This document shows, one piece after another, positions 53,001 through 61,292 of a DNA stretch of 64,000 nucleotides (its first letter is position 1; every line of letters starts with the position of its first letter). The notes beneath the pieces are model-generated. The model saw nothing but the letters and a program-made list of their open reading frames with translations. It was not told the DNA's origin and did no database searches. Both the position numbers and the translations under genes were made by a program. Source of the stretch: Asanoa sp040676615 (GTDB lineage Bacteria > Actinomycetota > Actinomycetes > Mycobacteriales > Micromonosporaceae); the NCBI RefSeq assembly GCF_040676615.1, contig NZ_JBFAPI010000003.1:124001-188000 (forward strand), written 5' to 3'.

Positions 53001-54880
53001 GCACGCCCGGTGGGTTTGGTGTGCAGCCCTCGGCTGGTGGGTTCGCACCGGAGGGGCCGCACGGCACCGGCGGGTATGCCGACGGTCCGGCAAGTGACGG
53101 TGCCGGTTACGGCGACCCGAACCGGCGGCGGACCGAGCCGCCCACCGGTGAGACGCGGTCCGTTGTCGACGACATGCTTGACGAGCTTTCCGGGTTGCCG
53201 CAGCGGGTGCCGGCCGAGCCTGACGTGCCTACCGTTCCCGAGCCGCCCTCTGACACGCCGGCTGATCCGCCGCAGTTGGCGCGGATCGCTACGCATCTGC
53301 GGCGGCCCGATTCGCCGGCCGAGCAGGAGCGGCCAGACGGGTTCGACGTCGAGGCGATTCTTGCCGCCGTGCGCGGCGTAGCGGGGGTGAAGGGCGCCCG
53401 CCTGCGGACCACGCCGGCCGGGGCGCACAGCCTTCGGCTCGATCTCTCCGATGGAGCCGACGCCGCCGACGTGAGTCGGCACGTGGCGCGGCTGTTGCAG
53501 GAGCGGATGGGGCTTGCCGCCGCGCCGCAGAACCTGCCGGGGATGAAGCCGGGTGAGTCGGCGCTGGGCGGGGATACACCGCCGGTCGGGTTCACTCGGA
53601 GCGGCGGGTATCTGCCGCCGGCACCGGCCGACGCCGCCACCGCGCCGCGGCCGGCGGACGCTCCGCGACAGGCCACGCCGCGGCCGGAAGAACCGCGACA
53701 GGCAGCGCCACGGCCCGCAGACGCGCCGCGACAGGCAGAACCACGGCCGGCAAACGCACCGCGACAGGCAGCGCCACTGCCCGTGGAAGCACCGCGACAG
53801 GCAGCGCCACGGCCGGTGGAAGCACCGCGACAGGCAGCGCCACGGCCGGTGGAAGCGCCGCGACAGGCAGCGCCGCAGCCTTTAGACGCGCCGCGACAGG
53901 CAGCACCGCGGCCGGTAGACGCGGCGCGACAAGCGGCACCGCGGCCGGCAGACGCCAGAGGACAGGCAGCACCGCAGCCGGTGGACGGCGCACGTCCGGC
54001 AGCGCGCCCGCTGGACGCCCCACGAGATGCGGCCCGGCCGAGCGATGCGCCGCCCGCGCGGCCGACCGAGGCCTCCCCGGCGCAGCCGCCGGGCTTCGAA
54101 CCGTCGCCCGAGCGGCCGGCCGCGTCACACCGTGGCCGTGCGCAGGTGGGCGGGCAGTCCGGTGTGGACACCCGCGACCTGGCCGCCGGCGCAACGCCCG
54201 AGCCGGAGGCGACACCCCGGCTTGGGGGCGACGACGCCGAGCGCGGCCACCTCTACGGCGGCCAGCGCGAGGCCAGTCGCAGCCGCCGGGTCGCCTCCGA
54301 CCCGCCTGGGCAACCGGTGCCGGGCTCGTTTCCCGACCTCGGCAGCGCCGCGGGGATCATCGGCAGCATCGGGGGGCATCCGGTGACGGCCGCGGCCACC
54401 GCCTATTCGGGTGGGCAGATCAGCACGACCGAGTCGGCACCGTCGCGGCCGCTCAATCCCGGCGCCACGCCGGGGCCGCGGGTGGTGATCGACCACGTGC
54501 AGGTCAGCACGTTCGGGTTGGACGCCACTGTCGAGACGCGGTTGGCCGCGGGCAAGCAGCTCGCCAACGGGCTGGCCACCGGCCCCGCCGTCGACGGCTA
54601 CGTGCTGCGGCTGTGCGCCGTCTCCGCCGCCGCCGCGATCGACGAACTGCTGCGCACCGCGCCGCGCGACGACGACCGGGGGCGTTGCTTCGTCGAGCAC
54701 GCGGCGGTCGTACCGTTCGGGAATTGTGAGGTCGCGGTCGTCGTCGTGCTTCTCGTGTGCGGTGGGTGGGTTGAGCAGCTTGCCGGCTCTGCCCTGGTTT
54801 CGGGTGATCCGCGGCAAGCTGTCGTCCGTGCCACCCTTGCTGCCGTAAATCGTCGTCTGGAAGCGCTGCTCTCCGACTGA
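50093..54880 (+). CDS. Giant intrinsically disordered repeat protein with conserved C-terminal domain
   Basis: Predicted 1595 residues from GTG 50093 (GAGGAG upstream). Residues about 1-1090 are low complexity in distinct blocks: Pro-rich; 15-residue GDVRQPGPSPDGWAS repeats (about 184-243); PVSGPGAGLRPVSG-type repeats (about 365-550); GGFG-type Gly-Phe repeats (about 800-995). A folded segment at about 1080-1145 (FDVEAILAAVRGVAGVKGAR...) is followed by eleven-residue RQAAPRPVEAP repeats (about 1200-1300). The last 130 residues (RVVIDHVQVSTFGLDATVET...) form a folded, Val/Ala-rich domain. No enzyme motif, TM helix or signal peptide is seen. The function is unknown; GGFG and RQ/P repeats suggest condensate or scaffold behaviour. 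Confidence 0.75.
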   Translation: MDDSGQPGDAPGGGGNPPPARDREAWADRDREPGTESAWHRSRYANLLTPIVPATRQPRQHVNGSAEVHSASAPPYPYEGDLEDAGHSPIPTQTSGDEPAPWPRAAAGGWGPPPSDEPLPEPPSPWAPAWAPAQSDPSSSAPDELPGPFASAFPPAPPRFNEPAPPPPVRFRPRHDPAANPTGDVRPPGPTPGGWASGDVRQPGPSPDGWASGDVRPPGPSPDGWASGDVRQPGPPADGWVTGEVGQRPGDADPSGGGFPPIGAVAAGASTENVPPGTPTEADPYPAGAAPAARRPGPEWAPEWPWSAAPPPAATSSVPSGRISVPAPRPTSSEQPVDPPPPAALRAVGGPGAPTPAGPASDPGAVTPPVGGPGGALPPVSGPGAELPPGLRPVSGAGAGVPSGLRPGDSSGAELPPGLRPVSDAGAGLSAGPRSVGGPGAELPPDLRAGAASGAELPPGLRPVSGSGGAVRPVSGPGAGLRPVSGSGGAVRPVSGPGAGLRPVSGSGGGTSPAARPVSGPGAGLRPVSGSGGGTSPAARPVSGPGAAMPPNAGTTASVAGDDGTLPNRRAFQTAGHPTRNTLPGYIRGGAAPSGDEGRFLTGSHPTIAGGHPGLQAVPSAPEPDRPEDEADYRGERTASGNFPVIDRRSAGLTRSFPPNAPAGEPATPGRLTRAFPGGSDPVAPQTTPLTGAFPGGGDRVPAVEPGDADEPTDLPGRRAAMAPPPASETSGPAGDGVEADDPPARPPLRLASHDGDRARSDGARSGDPAPSTGGHPLGDLLRGHTTGGFADEPAANGRTAAGSGGFGAQSPGDGFASGGGGRFGAEHSSNGFMPEVTGSEAVSGADGNRSGFGAGTRGGFGRDRATGGFGAEQTGDDSSTASAGGGTSARGSNDGADRGFGQDSSSGGFGAGRSNSDPSAGGFAPDGHGGGFGQAPASGGFGPEASGGGFAGERAPGGEASGGGFAGERTPGGFGVQPSAGGFAPEGPHGTGGYADGPASDGAGYGDPNRRRTEPPTGETRSVVDDMLDELSGLPQRVPAEPDVPTVPEPPSDTPADPPQLARIATHLRRPDSPAEQERPDGFDVEAILAAVRGVAGVKGARLRTTPAGAHSLRLDLSDGADAADVSRHVARLLQERMGLAAAPQNLPGMKPGESALGGDTPPVGFTRSGGYLPPAPADAATAPRPADAPRQATPRPEEPRQAAPRPADAPRQAEPRPANAPRQAAPLPVEAPRQAAPRPVEAPRQAAPRPVEAPRQAAPQPLDAPRQAAPRPVDAARQAAPRPADARGQAAPQPVDGARPAARPLDAPRDAARPSDAPPARPTEASPAQPPGFEPSPERPAASHRGRAQVGGQSGVDTRDLAAGATPEPEATPRLGGDDAERGHLYGGQREASRSRRVASDPPGQPVPGSFPDLGSAAGIIGSIGGHPVTAAATAYSGGQISTTESAPSRPLNPGATPGPRVVIDHVQVSTFGLDATVETRLAAGKQLANGLATGPAVDGYVLRLCAVSAAAAIDELLRTAPRDDDRGRCFVEHAAVVPFGNCEVAVVVVLLVCGGWVEQLAGSALVSGDPRQAVVRATLAAVNRRLEALLSD
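50641..50820 (+). repeat. 45-bp in-frame tandem repeats (4 copies)
   Basis: GATGTCCGGCAGCCGGGACC-type units start at about 50642, 50687, 50732 and 50777, period 45 bp (15 codons), the inner two nearly identical. They encode GDVRQPGPSPDGWAS. Confidence 0.8.
51220..51740 (+). repeat. Irregular in-frame repeats coding Pro-Val-Ser-Gly units
   Basis: GCGGCCGGTCAGCGGTCCTG and GCCCGGTCAGCGGTTCCGGC alternate, with near-identical copies at about 51500-51720. The encoded protein reads LRPVSGSGGAVRPVSGPGAG and variants. The high identity between copies suggests recent expansion. Confidence 0.75.
52500..53080 (+). repeat. Degenerate repeats coding GGFG/GGGFA motifs
   Basis: Many copies of GGCGG(T/G)TTCGGC(G) encode Gly-Gly-Phe-Gly spaced by 8-20 Ser/Asp/Glu/Ala-rich residues, similar in composition to FG-repeat phases of other disordered proteins. 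Confidence 0.7.
53693..53960 (+). repeat. 33-bp in-frame tandem repeats (about 8 copies)
   Basis: CCGCGACAGGCAGCGCCACG-type units start at 53693, 53726, 53759, 53792, 53825, 53858 and 53891, with degenerate units to 53924 and beyond; strict 33-bp period. They encode PRQAAPRPVEA. Confidence 0.85.
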
Positions 54881-54911
54881 CGAAGGCGACAGCGCCGGGC
54901 ACAATCAATTC

Positions 54912-55874
54912 ATGAAGCGCGCTCTGCTCGGCGCCGACGAGGCCTTCGGGCCTGACCGGGTGCCGCCACCGTGGCCGGGCCGGATGGTCGTCATCGACGG
55001 CGAGCAGATCTTCGTACGTGACACCCCGGCGACCCGGTCCGACGCGGAGCCGGCGCTCTACGTGCACGGGCTCGGCGGTTCCTCGCACAACTGGACAGAC
55101 CTCGCCGACCTGCTCTCCGACCGGCTCCACGGCCAGGCGGTCGACCTGCCCGGCTTCGGCCGCAGCGACCCGACGAAGCAATACACGATCAAGGCGTTCG
55201 CCGATCGCATGATCCGGTTCATCGAGGTCGGCGGCCGTGGCCCGGTGCACCTTTTCGGCAACTCGCTGGGCGGTGCCGTCGTGGTCCGGGTCGCCGGGTT
55301 GCGGCCCGACCTGGTCCGCACGCTGACCCTGGTCTCGCCGGCGATGCCGTTCCTGGACCCGCGCCGCTCGCTGCAGGGTCCGGTGGTGCCCCTGCTCGCG
55401 CTGCCCCGCGCCGACCGCGTCGCCGCCTGGATGATGGGCCGGCTGGCCCCCGAGGAGATGGCCGAGCAGGTCATCGCCGCCTGCTTCAACGACGTCACCC
55501 GGGTCAGCGAGCAGCGCCGCCGGGAGGCGATCGAGGAGATCAAGGTCCGCTACGAGGCGACCCACTACGCCGACGCCTACGTGCGGTCGCTGCGCGGGCT
55601 GGTGAGCAGTTTCCTGCGGGCATATCTCCCCGGCGCCAACTCGATGTGGAAGATCGCCGCCCAGATCACCGCGCCGACGCTGGTGATCGGTGGGCGGCAG
55701 GACCGGTTGGTCGACATCCGGGTCGCGCCCCAGGTGGCCAAGGCGATCCCCGACAGCCGCCTACTGATCCTCGACGGCGTCGGTCACGTCGCGCAGATGG
55801 AGGTGCCACGCATCGTGGCGCGCGGCGTCGCGGCGCTGCTCGACGAATACGAGCGTGAACGCACGTCAGTCTGA
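54912..55874 (+). CDS. Alpha/beta hydrolase
   Basis: Protein of 320 residues with the alpha/beta-hydrolase fold: oxyanion-hole HGLGG (52-56), nucleophile elbow GNSLGG (S118), acid in VIGGRQDRLVD and catalytic His in DGVGHVAQME. A lid region (about 150-215) is helical. It probably acts on an ester or thioester; no substrate is evident. It starts 31 nt after the giant protein gene and may be co-transcribed. DUF3152 genes follow in the same direction. Confidence 0.88.
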   Translation: MKRALLGADEAFGPDRVPPPWPGRMVVIDGEQIFVRDTPATRSDAEPALYVHGLGGSSHNWTDLADLLSDRLHGQAVDLPGFGRSDPTKQYTIKAFADRMIRFIEVGGRGPVHLFGNSLGGAVVVRVAGLRPDLVRTLTLVSPAMPFLDPRRSLQGPVVPLLALPRADRVAAWMMGRLAPEEMAEQVIAACFNDVTRVSEQRRREAIEEIKVRYEATHYADAYVRSLRGLVSSFLRAYLPGANSMWKIAAQITAPTLVIGGRQDRLVDIRVAPQVAKAIPDSRLLILDGVGHVAQMEVPRIVARGVAALLDEYERERTSV

Positions 55875-55919
55875 CCAGGGTCGACGCGAACTGCTCCGCT
55901 GTGGCAGGGTGTGCGCAGC

Positions 55920-56777
55920 ATGATCAACGCGAGGCAGTCCCCACCTCCTCGCGGCCGGTCCCGCCGGTCGCGTGGCCGTCGGGGTTCGGCCCGCGCACTC
56001 ACCGTCGCCGCCGTGTCGCTCCTGGTTGGAATCGGGCTGCTGGCCTTCGGCCTCCGTCCGGGCGACGCGCAGCCGCCAGCGGTTGACATCGCCGCCGCGA
56101 GCGGGACGCCGAGCACGACGCCGACGCGCACAGCGAAGCCGACCGTCGCGCCGACCAAAGCGCCGCCGGTCTACCGCCTCGCCGGCACACCCCCGGAACG
56201 CGGGGACAACACCTTCAAATACGGGCAGACCACCGGAAAAATCGCGGGTACGGGTGGCACACTGCGCCGCTACCGGATCGCGGTCGAGAACGGCTCCGGT
56301 GAGGACATCGAGAAGTTCGGCGACCAGGTCGACGCCGCGTTGAGCGACCCGCGTAGCTGGATCGCGAGTGGCAACCTGCGCCTGCAGCGGGTGGCCGAGG
56401 GCGAGCCCTACAGCTTCACCGTCTATCTGGCGACGATGCGCACCTCGCACGACATGTGCGCGCGGGGTGGCACCAACACGAACAACAACGGCGAGCCCTA
56501 CACGTCGTGCCGGACGGTCGGCAAGGTCATCATCAACCTCGACCGCTGGAACATGTCGGTGCCGCACTTCATCGCGGCGAAGGTCCCGTTGTCGGTCTAT
56601 CGCACGTACGTGGCCAACCACGAGACCGGCCACGAACTCGGGCACTCGCACGTGCGGTGTCCGGGCAAGGACAAGCCGGCGCCGGTGATGATGCAGCAGA
56701 CGCTCTTCCTCAACGGCTGCAAGGCGAACCCGTATCCGTACGTGAACGGCAAGCTCAACACGGGACCGCCACTTTGA
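55920..56777 (+). CDS. DUF3152 metzincin-like membrane-anchored protein (copy 1)
   Basis: Protein of 285 residues: basic N-terminus, one TM (about 26-45), Thr/Pro linker and a DUF3152 domain (about 90-285). The domain contains HETGHELGHSH (H234-H244), a full HExxHxxGxxH zinc site, followed by VMMQQ, the position of a metzincin Met-turn, and disulfide-type cysteines. This supports an extracellular zinc protease, though activity of DUF3152 is unproven as far as I know. ATG 55920 was chosen; GTG 55911 is an alternative. A paralogue follows 46 nt downstream. Confidence 0.82.
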   Translation: MINARQSPPPRGRSRRSRGRRGSARALTVAAVSLLVGIGLLAFGLRPGDAQPPAVDIAAASGTPSTTPTRTAKPTVAPTKAPPVYRLAGTPPERGDNTFKYGQTTGKIAGTGGTLRRYRIAVENGSGEDIEKFGDQVDAALSDPRSWIASGNLRLQRVAEGEPYSFTVYLATMRTSHDMCARGGTNTNNNGEPYTSCRTVGKVIINLDRWNMSVPHFIAAKVPLSVYRTYVANHETGHELGHSHVRCPGKDKPAPVMMQQTLFLNGCKANPYPYVNGKLNTGPPL

Positions 56778-56823
56778 GCGAATAGGGCCCGATTGTCAGG
56801 TTTGCCTGGCATCGTGTCTGCTC

Positions 56824-57711
56824 ATGGCGACGCCGATCCCAGGCACCCCGCTCCGTGACACCAAGCCCGATCAGCCGGCCCCCGCCCGGCGTGCGTCCTG
56901 GCGCGTCCCCCTCCTCGTCGCGGCGCTGCTCGCCACCGCCGGCGCGGTCGGCGCCGTCGTCATGGTCAACCGACCGGCCGACGAACACCTGAGCGCCCCG
57001 GTCACCAGCACACCCGCCGAACCAGCACCGAACCCGCCACCGAGCCAGGCCCAAGCCCAGACCCAGGCCCAAGCCCCGACCCAGGCCCAGGCCCAAGGCC
57101 AGGCCCAGACCCAGGCCCAGACGCAGGCCCGGGCCCCGAGCCCGCCGCACACCGGCCCAGGCGTCTTCAGCACCGACCTCGTAAGCGGCCCGCCACTGGG
57201 CAGCGGCACGCAGACGCAGCACTTCCACGTCGCGGTCGAGAAGGGCATCGGCCTCGATCTCGCGCCGTTCGCGGCCTCGGTCGACGCCGTCCTCGGCGAC
57301 CCGCGGAGCTGGATCGCCGACGGCCGCCTGCGCCTGCAACGCGTCGGCGCCGCGGAACCGGCCGACTTCACCATCTACCTGGCCAGCGCTGGCACCTCGG
57401 AGCGGATGTGCGCCGAGGGCGGCCTGGACACCGACGCCTACACCTCGTGCCAGCTCGGCGGCGAGGTGATCATCAACGCCGACCGCTGGCTCGGTGCGGT
57501 GCCCGAGTTCGAGGCGCCACTGGGCCTCTACCAGGCGTACGCCGTGAATCACGAGGTCGGTCATCAGCTCGGCCACCAGCACGAGGCCTGCCCGTCACCG
57601 GGCGCCGCCGCACCGGTGATGCAGCAGCAGACCCTCGGCATGCAGGGCTGCCTGCCCAACGGCTGGCCCTACCTGGATGGTCGGCGGCAGACCGGCCCGC
57701 CTATTCCCTGA
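56824..57711 (+). CDS. DUF3152 metzincin-like protein (copy 2)
   Basis: Paralogue of the preceding gene, 295 residues, with a TM helix (about 28-48), a Gln/Ala/Thr-rich linker made of QAQT-type repeats (57046-57130) and the DUF3152 domain. HEVGHQLGHQH (H243-H253) keeps the zinc site, and PVMQQQT the Met-turn. The match to copy 1 is confined to the catalytic domain (DPRSWIA, RLQRV, TSCxxGGxVIIN), so the duplication is old. The linker repeats may vary in length. Confidence 0.82.
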   Translation: MATPIPGTPLRDTKPDQPAPARRASWRVPLLVAALLATAGAVGAVVMVNRPADEHLSAPVTSTPAEPAPNPPPSQAQAQTQAQAPTQAQAQGQAQTQAQTQARAPSPPHTGPGVFSTDLVSGPPLGSGTQTQHFHVAVEKGIGLDLAPFAASVDAVLGDPRSWIADGRLRLQRVGAAEPADFTIYLASAGTSERMCAEGGLDTDAYTSCQLGGEVIINADRWLGAVPEFEAPLGLYQAYAVNHEVGHQLGHQHEACPSPGAAAPVMQQQTLGMQGCLPNGWPYLDGRRQTGPPIP

Positions 57712-57754
57712 TCCCGGATGGCGGGCGCGTGGCGCGTGTCATGGCAGGCGCGCG

Positions 57755-57779
57755 TGCCGCGAGCAACAATTGCTCGGCA
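57755..57779 (+). promoter_or_regulatory. Inverted repeat in the moeZ upstream region
   Basis: CGAGCAA (57760-57766) and TTGCTCG (57770-57776) flank CAA; outer TGCC/GGCA can extend the stem past a 2-nt bulge. It lies 44 nt before the moeZ start and could be an operator or leader hairpin. Confidence 0.35.
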
Positions 57780-57820
57780 CCACCACATCGATCCGACCAG
57801 ATTCCCCGGGGAGACTCACC

Positions 57821-59002
57821 GTGTCATTGCCCCCGCTCGTCGAGCCCGCCGCCGAGCTCACCGTCGACGAGATCCGCCGCTACTCGCGCCACCTGATCAT
57901 CCCGGACGTCGGGGTGACCGGGCAGAAGCGGCTCAAGAACGCCCGGGTGCTCTGTGTCGGCGCCGGCGGTCTCGGCTCGCCGGCGCTGATGTATCTGGCC
58001 GCGGCCGGGGTCGGCACGCTGGGAATCGTCGACTTCGACACCGTCGACGAGAGCAACCTGCAGCGGCAGATCATCCACGGCCAGTCCGACATCGGCCGGT
58101 CCAAGGCCGAGTCCGCCGCCGCGACGGTCAAGGAGATCAACCCCTACGTCAACGTGGTCATCCACAACACGGCGCTCGACCGTGACAACGTCAAGGAGAT
58201 CTTCGCCGACTACGACCTGATCGTCGACGGCACCGACAACTTCGCGACCCGCTACATGGTCAACGACGCCGCGGTGCTGCTCGGCAAGCCCTACGTGTGG
58301 GGCTCGATCTACCGCTTCGACGGCCAGGCGTCGGTCTTCTGGGCCGAGCACGGCCCCTGCTACCGCTGCCTCTACCCGGAGCCGCCGCCGCCCGGCATGG
58401 TCCCGTCGTGCGCCGAGGGTGGCGTGCTCGGCGTGCTCTGCGGCTCGATCGGCGCGATCCAGGTGACCGAGGCGATCAAGCTGCTCACCGGCATCGGCGA
58501 GCCGCTGGTCGGTGGCCTGACGGTCTACGACGCGCTGGAGATGTCCTACCGCAAGATCAAGGTGCGCAAGGACCCAGACTGCGTGCTCTGCGGCGAGAAC
58601 CCGACGCTGACCGACCTGATGGAGGACTACGACGACTTCTGCGGCGCGGTCTCCGTCGAGGCCCAGGAGGCGACCGTCGACTCGACGATCACCGCTCGGG
58701 AGCTCAAGGAGTGGCAGGACGCCGGCAAGGACTTCTTCCTGGTCGACGTCCGGGAGCCCGCCGAATACGAGATCGTCCGGATCCCGGGCTCGACCCTGAT
58801 CCCCAAGGGCGACATCCTCAACGGCGAAGCGCTGTCGCAGCTGCCGCAGGACCGCCAGATCGTCTTGCACTGCAAGTCGGGCGTACGGTCGGCCGAGGCG
58901 CTGGCGGCCGTGAAGGCGGCCGGCTTCAAGGACGCCGTGCACCTCCAGGGCGGCGTGCTCTCGTGGATCAAGCAGATCGACCCGAGCCTGCCCGCCTACT
59001 GA
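57821..59002 (+). CDS. moeZ: Adenylyltransferase/sulfurtransferase MoeZ (ThiF-rhodanese fusion)
   Basis: Protein of 393 residues. The ThiF/MoeB domain (about 10-265) has VGAGGLGSPALMYLAAAG (ATP loop), NLQRQIIHG and zinc cysteines CYRC and CVLC. The C-terminal rhodanese domain (about 285-390) has the active Cys in HCKSGVRSAEAL. It adenylates the C-terminal Gly of small sulfur carriers (MoaD, CysO, ThiS-type) and transfers sulfur for molybdopterin, cysteine or secondary-metabolite thiolation. GTG 57821 follows GGGGAG. A strong terminator follows. Confidence 0.93.
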   Translation: MSLPPLVEPAAELTVDEIRRYSRHLIIPDVGVTGQKRLKNARVLCVGAGGLGSPALMYLAAAGVGTLGIVDFDTVDESNLQRQIIHGQSDIGRSKAESAAATVKEINPYVNVVIHNTALDRDNVKEIFADYDLIVDGTDNFATRYMVNDAAVLLGKPYVWGSIYRFDGQASVFWAEHGPCYRCLYPEPPPPGMVPSCAEGGVLGVLCGSIGAIQVTEAIKLLTGIGEPLVGGLTVYDALEMSYRKIKVRKDPDCVLCGENPTLTDLMEDYDDFCGAVSVEAQEATVDSTITARELKEWQDAGKDFFLVDVREPAEYEIVRIPGSTLIPKGDILNGEALSQLPQDRQIVLHCKSGVRSAEALAAVKAAGFKDAVHLQGGVLSWIKQIDPSLPAY

Positions 59003-59015
59003 GCCACGACACCCG

Positions 59016-59046
59016 AAATCCCGGCACCCGTGCGGTGCCGGGATTT
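59016..59046 (+). terminator. Hairpin terminator after moeZ
   Basis: AAATCCCGGCACC (59016-59028) pairs perfectly with GGTGCCGGGATTT (59034-59046) around CGTGC, followed by GTCGTTTC. Stem of 13 bp starting 14 nt past the moeZ stop. Confidence 0.85.
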
Positions 59047-59138
59047 GTCGTTTCACGGATCTAAACCAGGCCGTCGGGTCGTTGACCTTGGCCAACCGCT
59101 TGAAGCGGAATCGCCTTTCCGGCGGTACCGTTTCGGCC

Positions 59139-59960
59139 GTGGTGGATCTGGACGCGGCGATCGGCTTCATCGTCGCCCACGGCGACGCGGTCGACCGTGC
59201 CCGCCTGTCCTGGCTGCGCGTGGGCGCACCGCCACAGCCCGCGATCCTCGACGACGCCGAGGTCGGTCAGGCACCCGACGGCGGCTGGCCGGCGATCTGG
59301 GGCGGCGACGTGGCGTCCGTCGACGCGACCTGCTTCCGCCTCGCCGAACTCGACGACCTCGGCGCGCTCGGCCGCCCGGCCGCCCGGCGCGCCCTCGACT
59401 GGCTCGCCACCTGCCAGCGGCCCGACGGCAGCTGGGAGGAAGACGAGTCGCTGTCCGGCTGGGCGCCACCGTGGGCCACGCCCGGTGACCCCGAGGCCCG
59501 CCTCTACCTGACCGCCAACGCCGCGTTCTGGCTCACCGTCGCCGGCCATGACGCGCGCCCGGCGGGCCCGCTCGACCACCGGCCGGGCGGCGTCTACGCC
59601 GGTGTCGTGCACGGCGCGGCGCAGGCGCTCGTGTCGGCCGTCAACGCCGAGGGCACCTGGGCCTCGTTCCTGGCCACCAGCTGGCTCGGCGCCGCGGTCC
59701 TCTACCGCCAGGAGCTCTACTACGAGTCCGCGCGCATCCAGGTCGTGCTGACCGACCGGGTCCGCGACATGACTCCGTCGGACGTCACCGCGATGGCGTC
59801 GGCGCTGCGCCGGGTCGGCCTGTCGACCGACGACACGCTGCTCGCCGCCGCCCGCCGCCGGCTGGCCGAGACCCAGCGCAGCGACGGCGGGTGGGCCAGC
59901 GACGACGGCGAGGCGTTCGACGTGCACACGACGTTGGCCGCGTTCCGGGCGTTCAGGTAA
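59139..59960 (+). CDS. Prenyltransferase/squalene-cyclase-like alpha-barrel repeat protein
   Basis: About 273 residues with QW-type repeats of the terpene cyclase/prenyltransferase fold: GQAPDGGWPAIWGGD, CQRPDGSWEEDES and RSDGGWASDDGEAFDVHTT. It is half the size of a full squalene-hopene cyclase and shows no DxDD catalytic motif, so a single-barrel protein of unknown activity is more likely than a cyclase. The start is uncertain: GTG 59139 or 59142 precede the conserved VDLDAAIGFI; a TTG at 59082 would add 19 residues. Its end overlaps the convergent DUF2252 gene by 8 nt. Confidence 0.75.
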   Translation: MVDLDAAIGFIVAHGDAVDRARLSWLRVGAPPQPAILDDAEVGQAPDGGWPAIWGGDVASVDATCFRLAELDDLGALGRPAARRALDWLATCQRPDGSWEEDESLSGWAPPWATPGDPEARLYLTANAAFWLTVAGHDARPAGPLDHRPGGVYAGVVHGAAQALVSAVNAEGTWASFLATSWLGAAVLYRQELYYESARIQVVLTDRVRDMTPSDVTAMASALRRVGLSTDDTLLAAARRRLAETQRSDGGWASDDGEAFDVHTTLAAFRAFR

Positions 59961-61254
59961 GGCCGGGCACCCGCCCGTTGCGGAACAGGTCGACGAAGAT
60001 CTGGTGATCCTCGCGGGCGCGTACGCCATAGCGGTGTGCGAACTCGACCAGGTGCCCGACGAACCCGCGCTCGTCCTTGTCGACCGCGGCCACGATCGCC
60101 TCCTCGGTCGAGAAGTCGACCAGGTCGTGGTTGGACTCGTCGTCGGCGACCGAGTGCATCCGGGCCACCGCCCGACCCAGGTCGGCGACCACGCCGGCCA
60201 GCTCGTCGGGCTCGTTGACGTCGGACCAGTCGAGGTCGGCGGCATAGGGCGAGACCTCGGCGACCAGTTGCCCGATGCCGTCGAGCTCGGTGTAGCCCAG
60301 CCACGAGTCGGCGTGTGCCTGCAGCGCCCGCTGCGACTCGGCCGTGCGGTGCCCCTGGTGGTGGAAATAGCCGCTGACCCGGCCGTCGGTGATGTGCCGG
60401 GCCACCGCGGGCACCTGGGCCTGCTTCATGTAGATGACGACGTCGTTCTCGAGCGCCTGGGTGTGCCCTTCCAGCAGCAGGTTGTAGGAGGGCAGGCCGG
60501 CCGAGCCGATGCCGACGCCCTTGCGCAGCACGACGTCTTTGATCCGGGTGGCGACCGGCCGCTGGGCGGGCAGCGTGGCCAGGTAGCCGTCGAACGCCGC
60601 GCAGACCGCCTCGCGCCGGGCGTCGTCGACCTCGAAGACGCCGTCGCCGAGGGCGAACCGCCGATCGTAGTTGTCGATGGTGGTCTGCTGGTCGAGCATC
60701 GCCACCCTGGTGTTCAGCCGGGCCTGCTGCAGCACGGTGCGCAGCACGCCGTCGGCGTTGGCCAGGGTGATCGAGCCGATCGCGTCGTCGCCGCCGGCCG
60801 CGATCGCGCGCAGCTCGGTCAGGTAGGCGTCGGCGAACGTGCCGACCAGGTCGCTGATCGCCTCGTCGGAGAGCGCCTTGGCGTAGCCGATCAGGGCGAT
60901 GCTGGCCGCGAAGCGCTTGAGGTCCCAGGAGAACGGCCCGACGTAGGCCTCGTCGAAGTCGTTGACGTTGAAGACCAGCTCGCCCGAGCCGTTCATGTAG
61001 GTGCCGAAGTTCTCCGCGTGCAGGTCGCCGTGGATCCACACCCGACTGGTGCGCTCGTCGAGGAACCGGTCGTCGGCGAACTCGCCGACCAGGTCGGCGT
61101 AGAACACGGCGGCACTGCCCCGGTAGAACGCGAACGGCGAAGCCGCCATCTTGCGGAACTTGCGCCGGAAGGCGGCCGGGTCGAGGGCCATCAACTGGCC
61201 GAACTCGGTGGTCAACACGTCCACCAACTGGGTGGAACGCCGTTCGTTGGTCAT
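59953..61254 (-). CDS. DUF2252 (kinase-fold-like) protein
   Basis: Protein of 433 residues of the DUF2252 family. HGDLHAENFG (75-84) and NDFDEA (98-103) resemble the catalytic loop and metal-binding Asp of aminoglycoside-phosphotransferase-like kinases, and PFSWDLKRFAAS follows as usual. The phospho-acceptor is unknown. It is last of a leftward run (PLP decarboxylase, NuoB, SDR, DUF2252), 38 nt after the SDR gene. Its N-terminus MTNERRSTQLVDVL is normal for the family. Confidence 0.85.
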   Translation of the reverse strand: MTNERRSTQLVDVLTTEFGQLMALDPAAFRRKFRKMAASPFAFYRGSAAVFYADLVGEFADDRFLDERTSRVWIHGDLHAENFGTYMNGSGELVFNVNDFDEAYVGPFSWDLKRFAASIALIGYAKALSDEAISDLVGTFADAYLTELRAIAAGGDDAIGSITLANADGVLRTVLQQARLNTRVAMLDQQTTIDNYDRRFALGDGVFEVDDARREAVCAAFDGYLATLPAQRPVATRIKDVVLRKGVGIGSAGLPSYNLLLEGHTQALENDVVIYMKQAQVPAVARHITDGRVSGYFHHQGHRTAESQRALQAHADSWLGYTELDGIGQLVAEVSPYAADLDWSDVNEPDELAGVVADLGRAVARMHSVADDESNHDLVDFSTEEAIVAAVDKDERGFVGHLVEFAHRYGVRAREDHQIFVDLFRNGRVPGLT

Positions 61255-61292
61255 GCGCCGAACGCTAGACCTCGCCCGCCACCCCGGTCATG

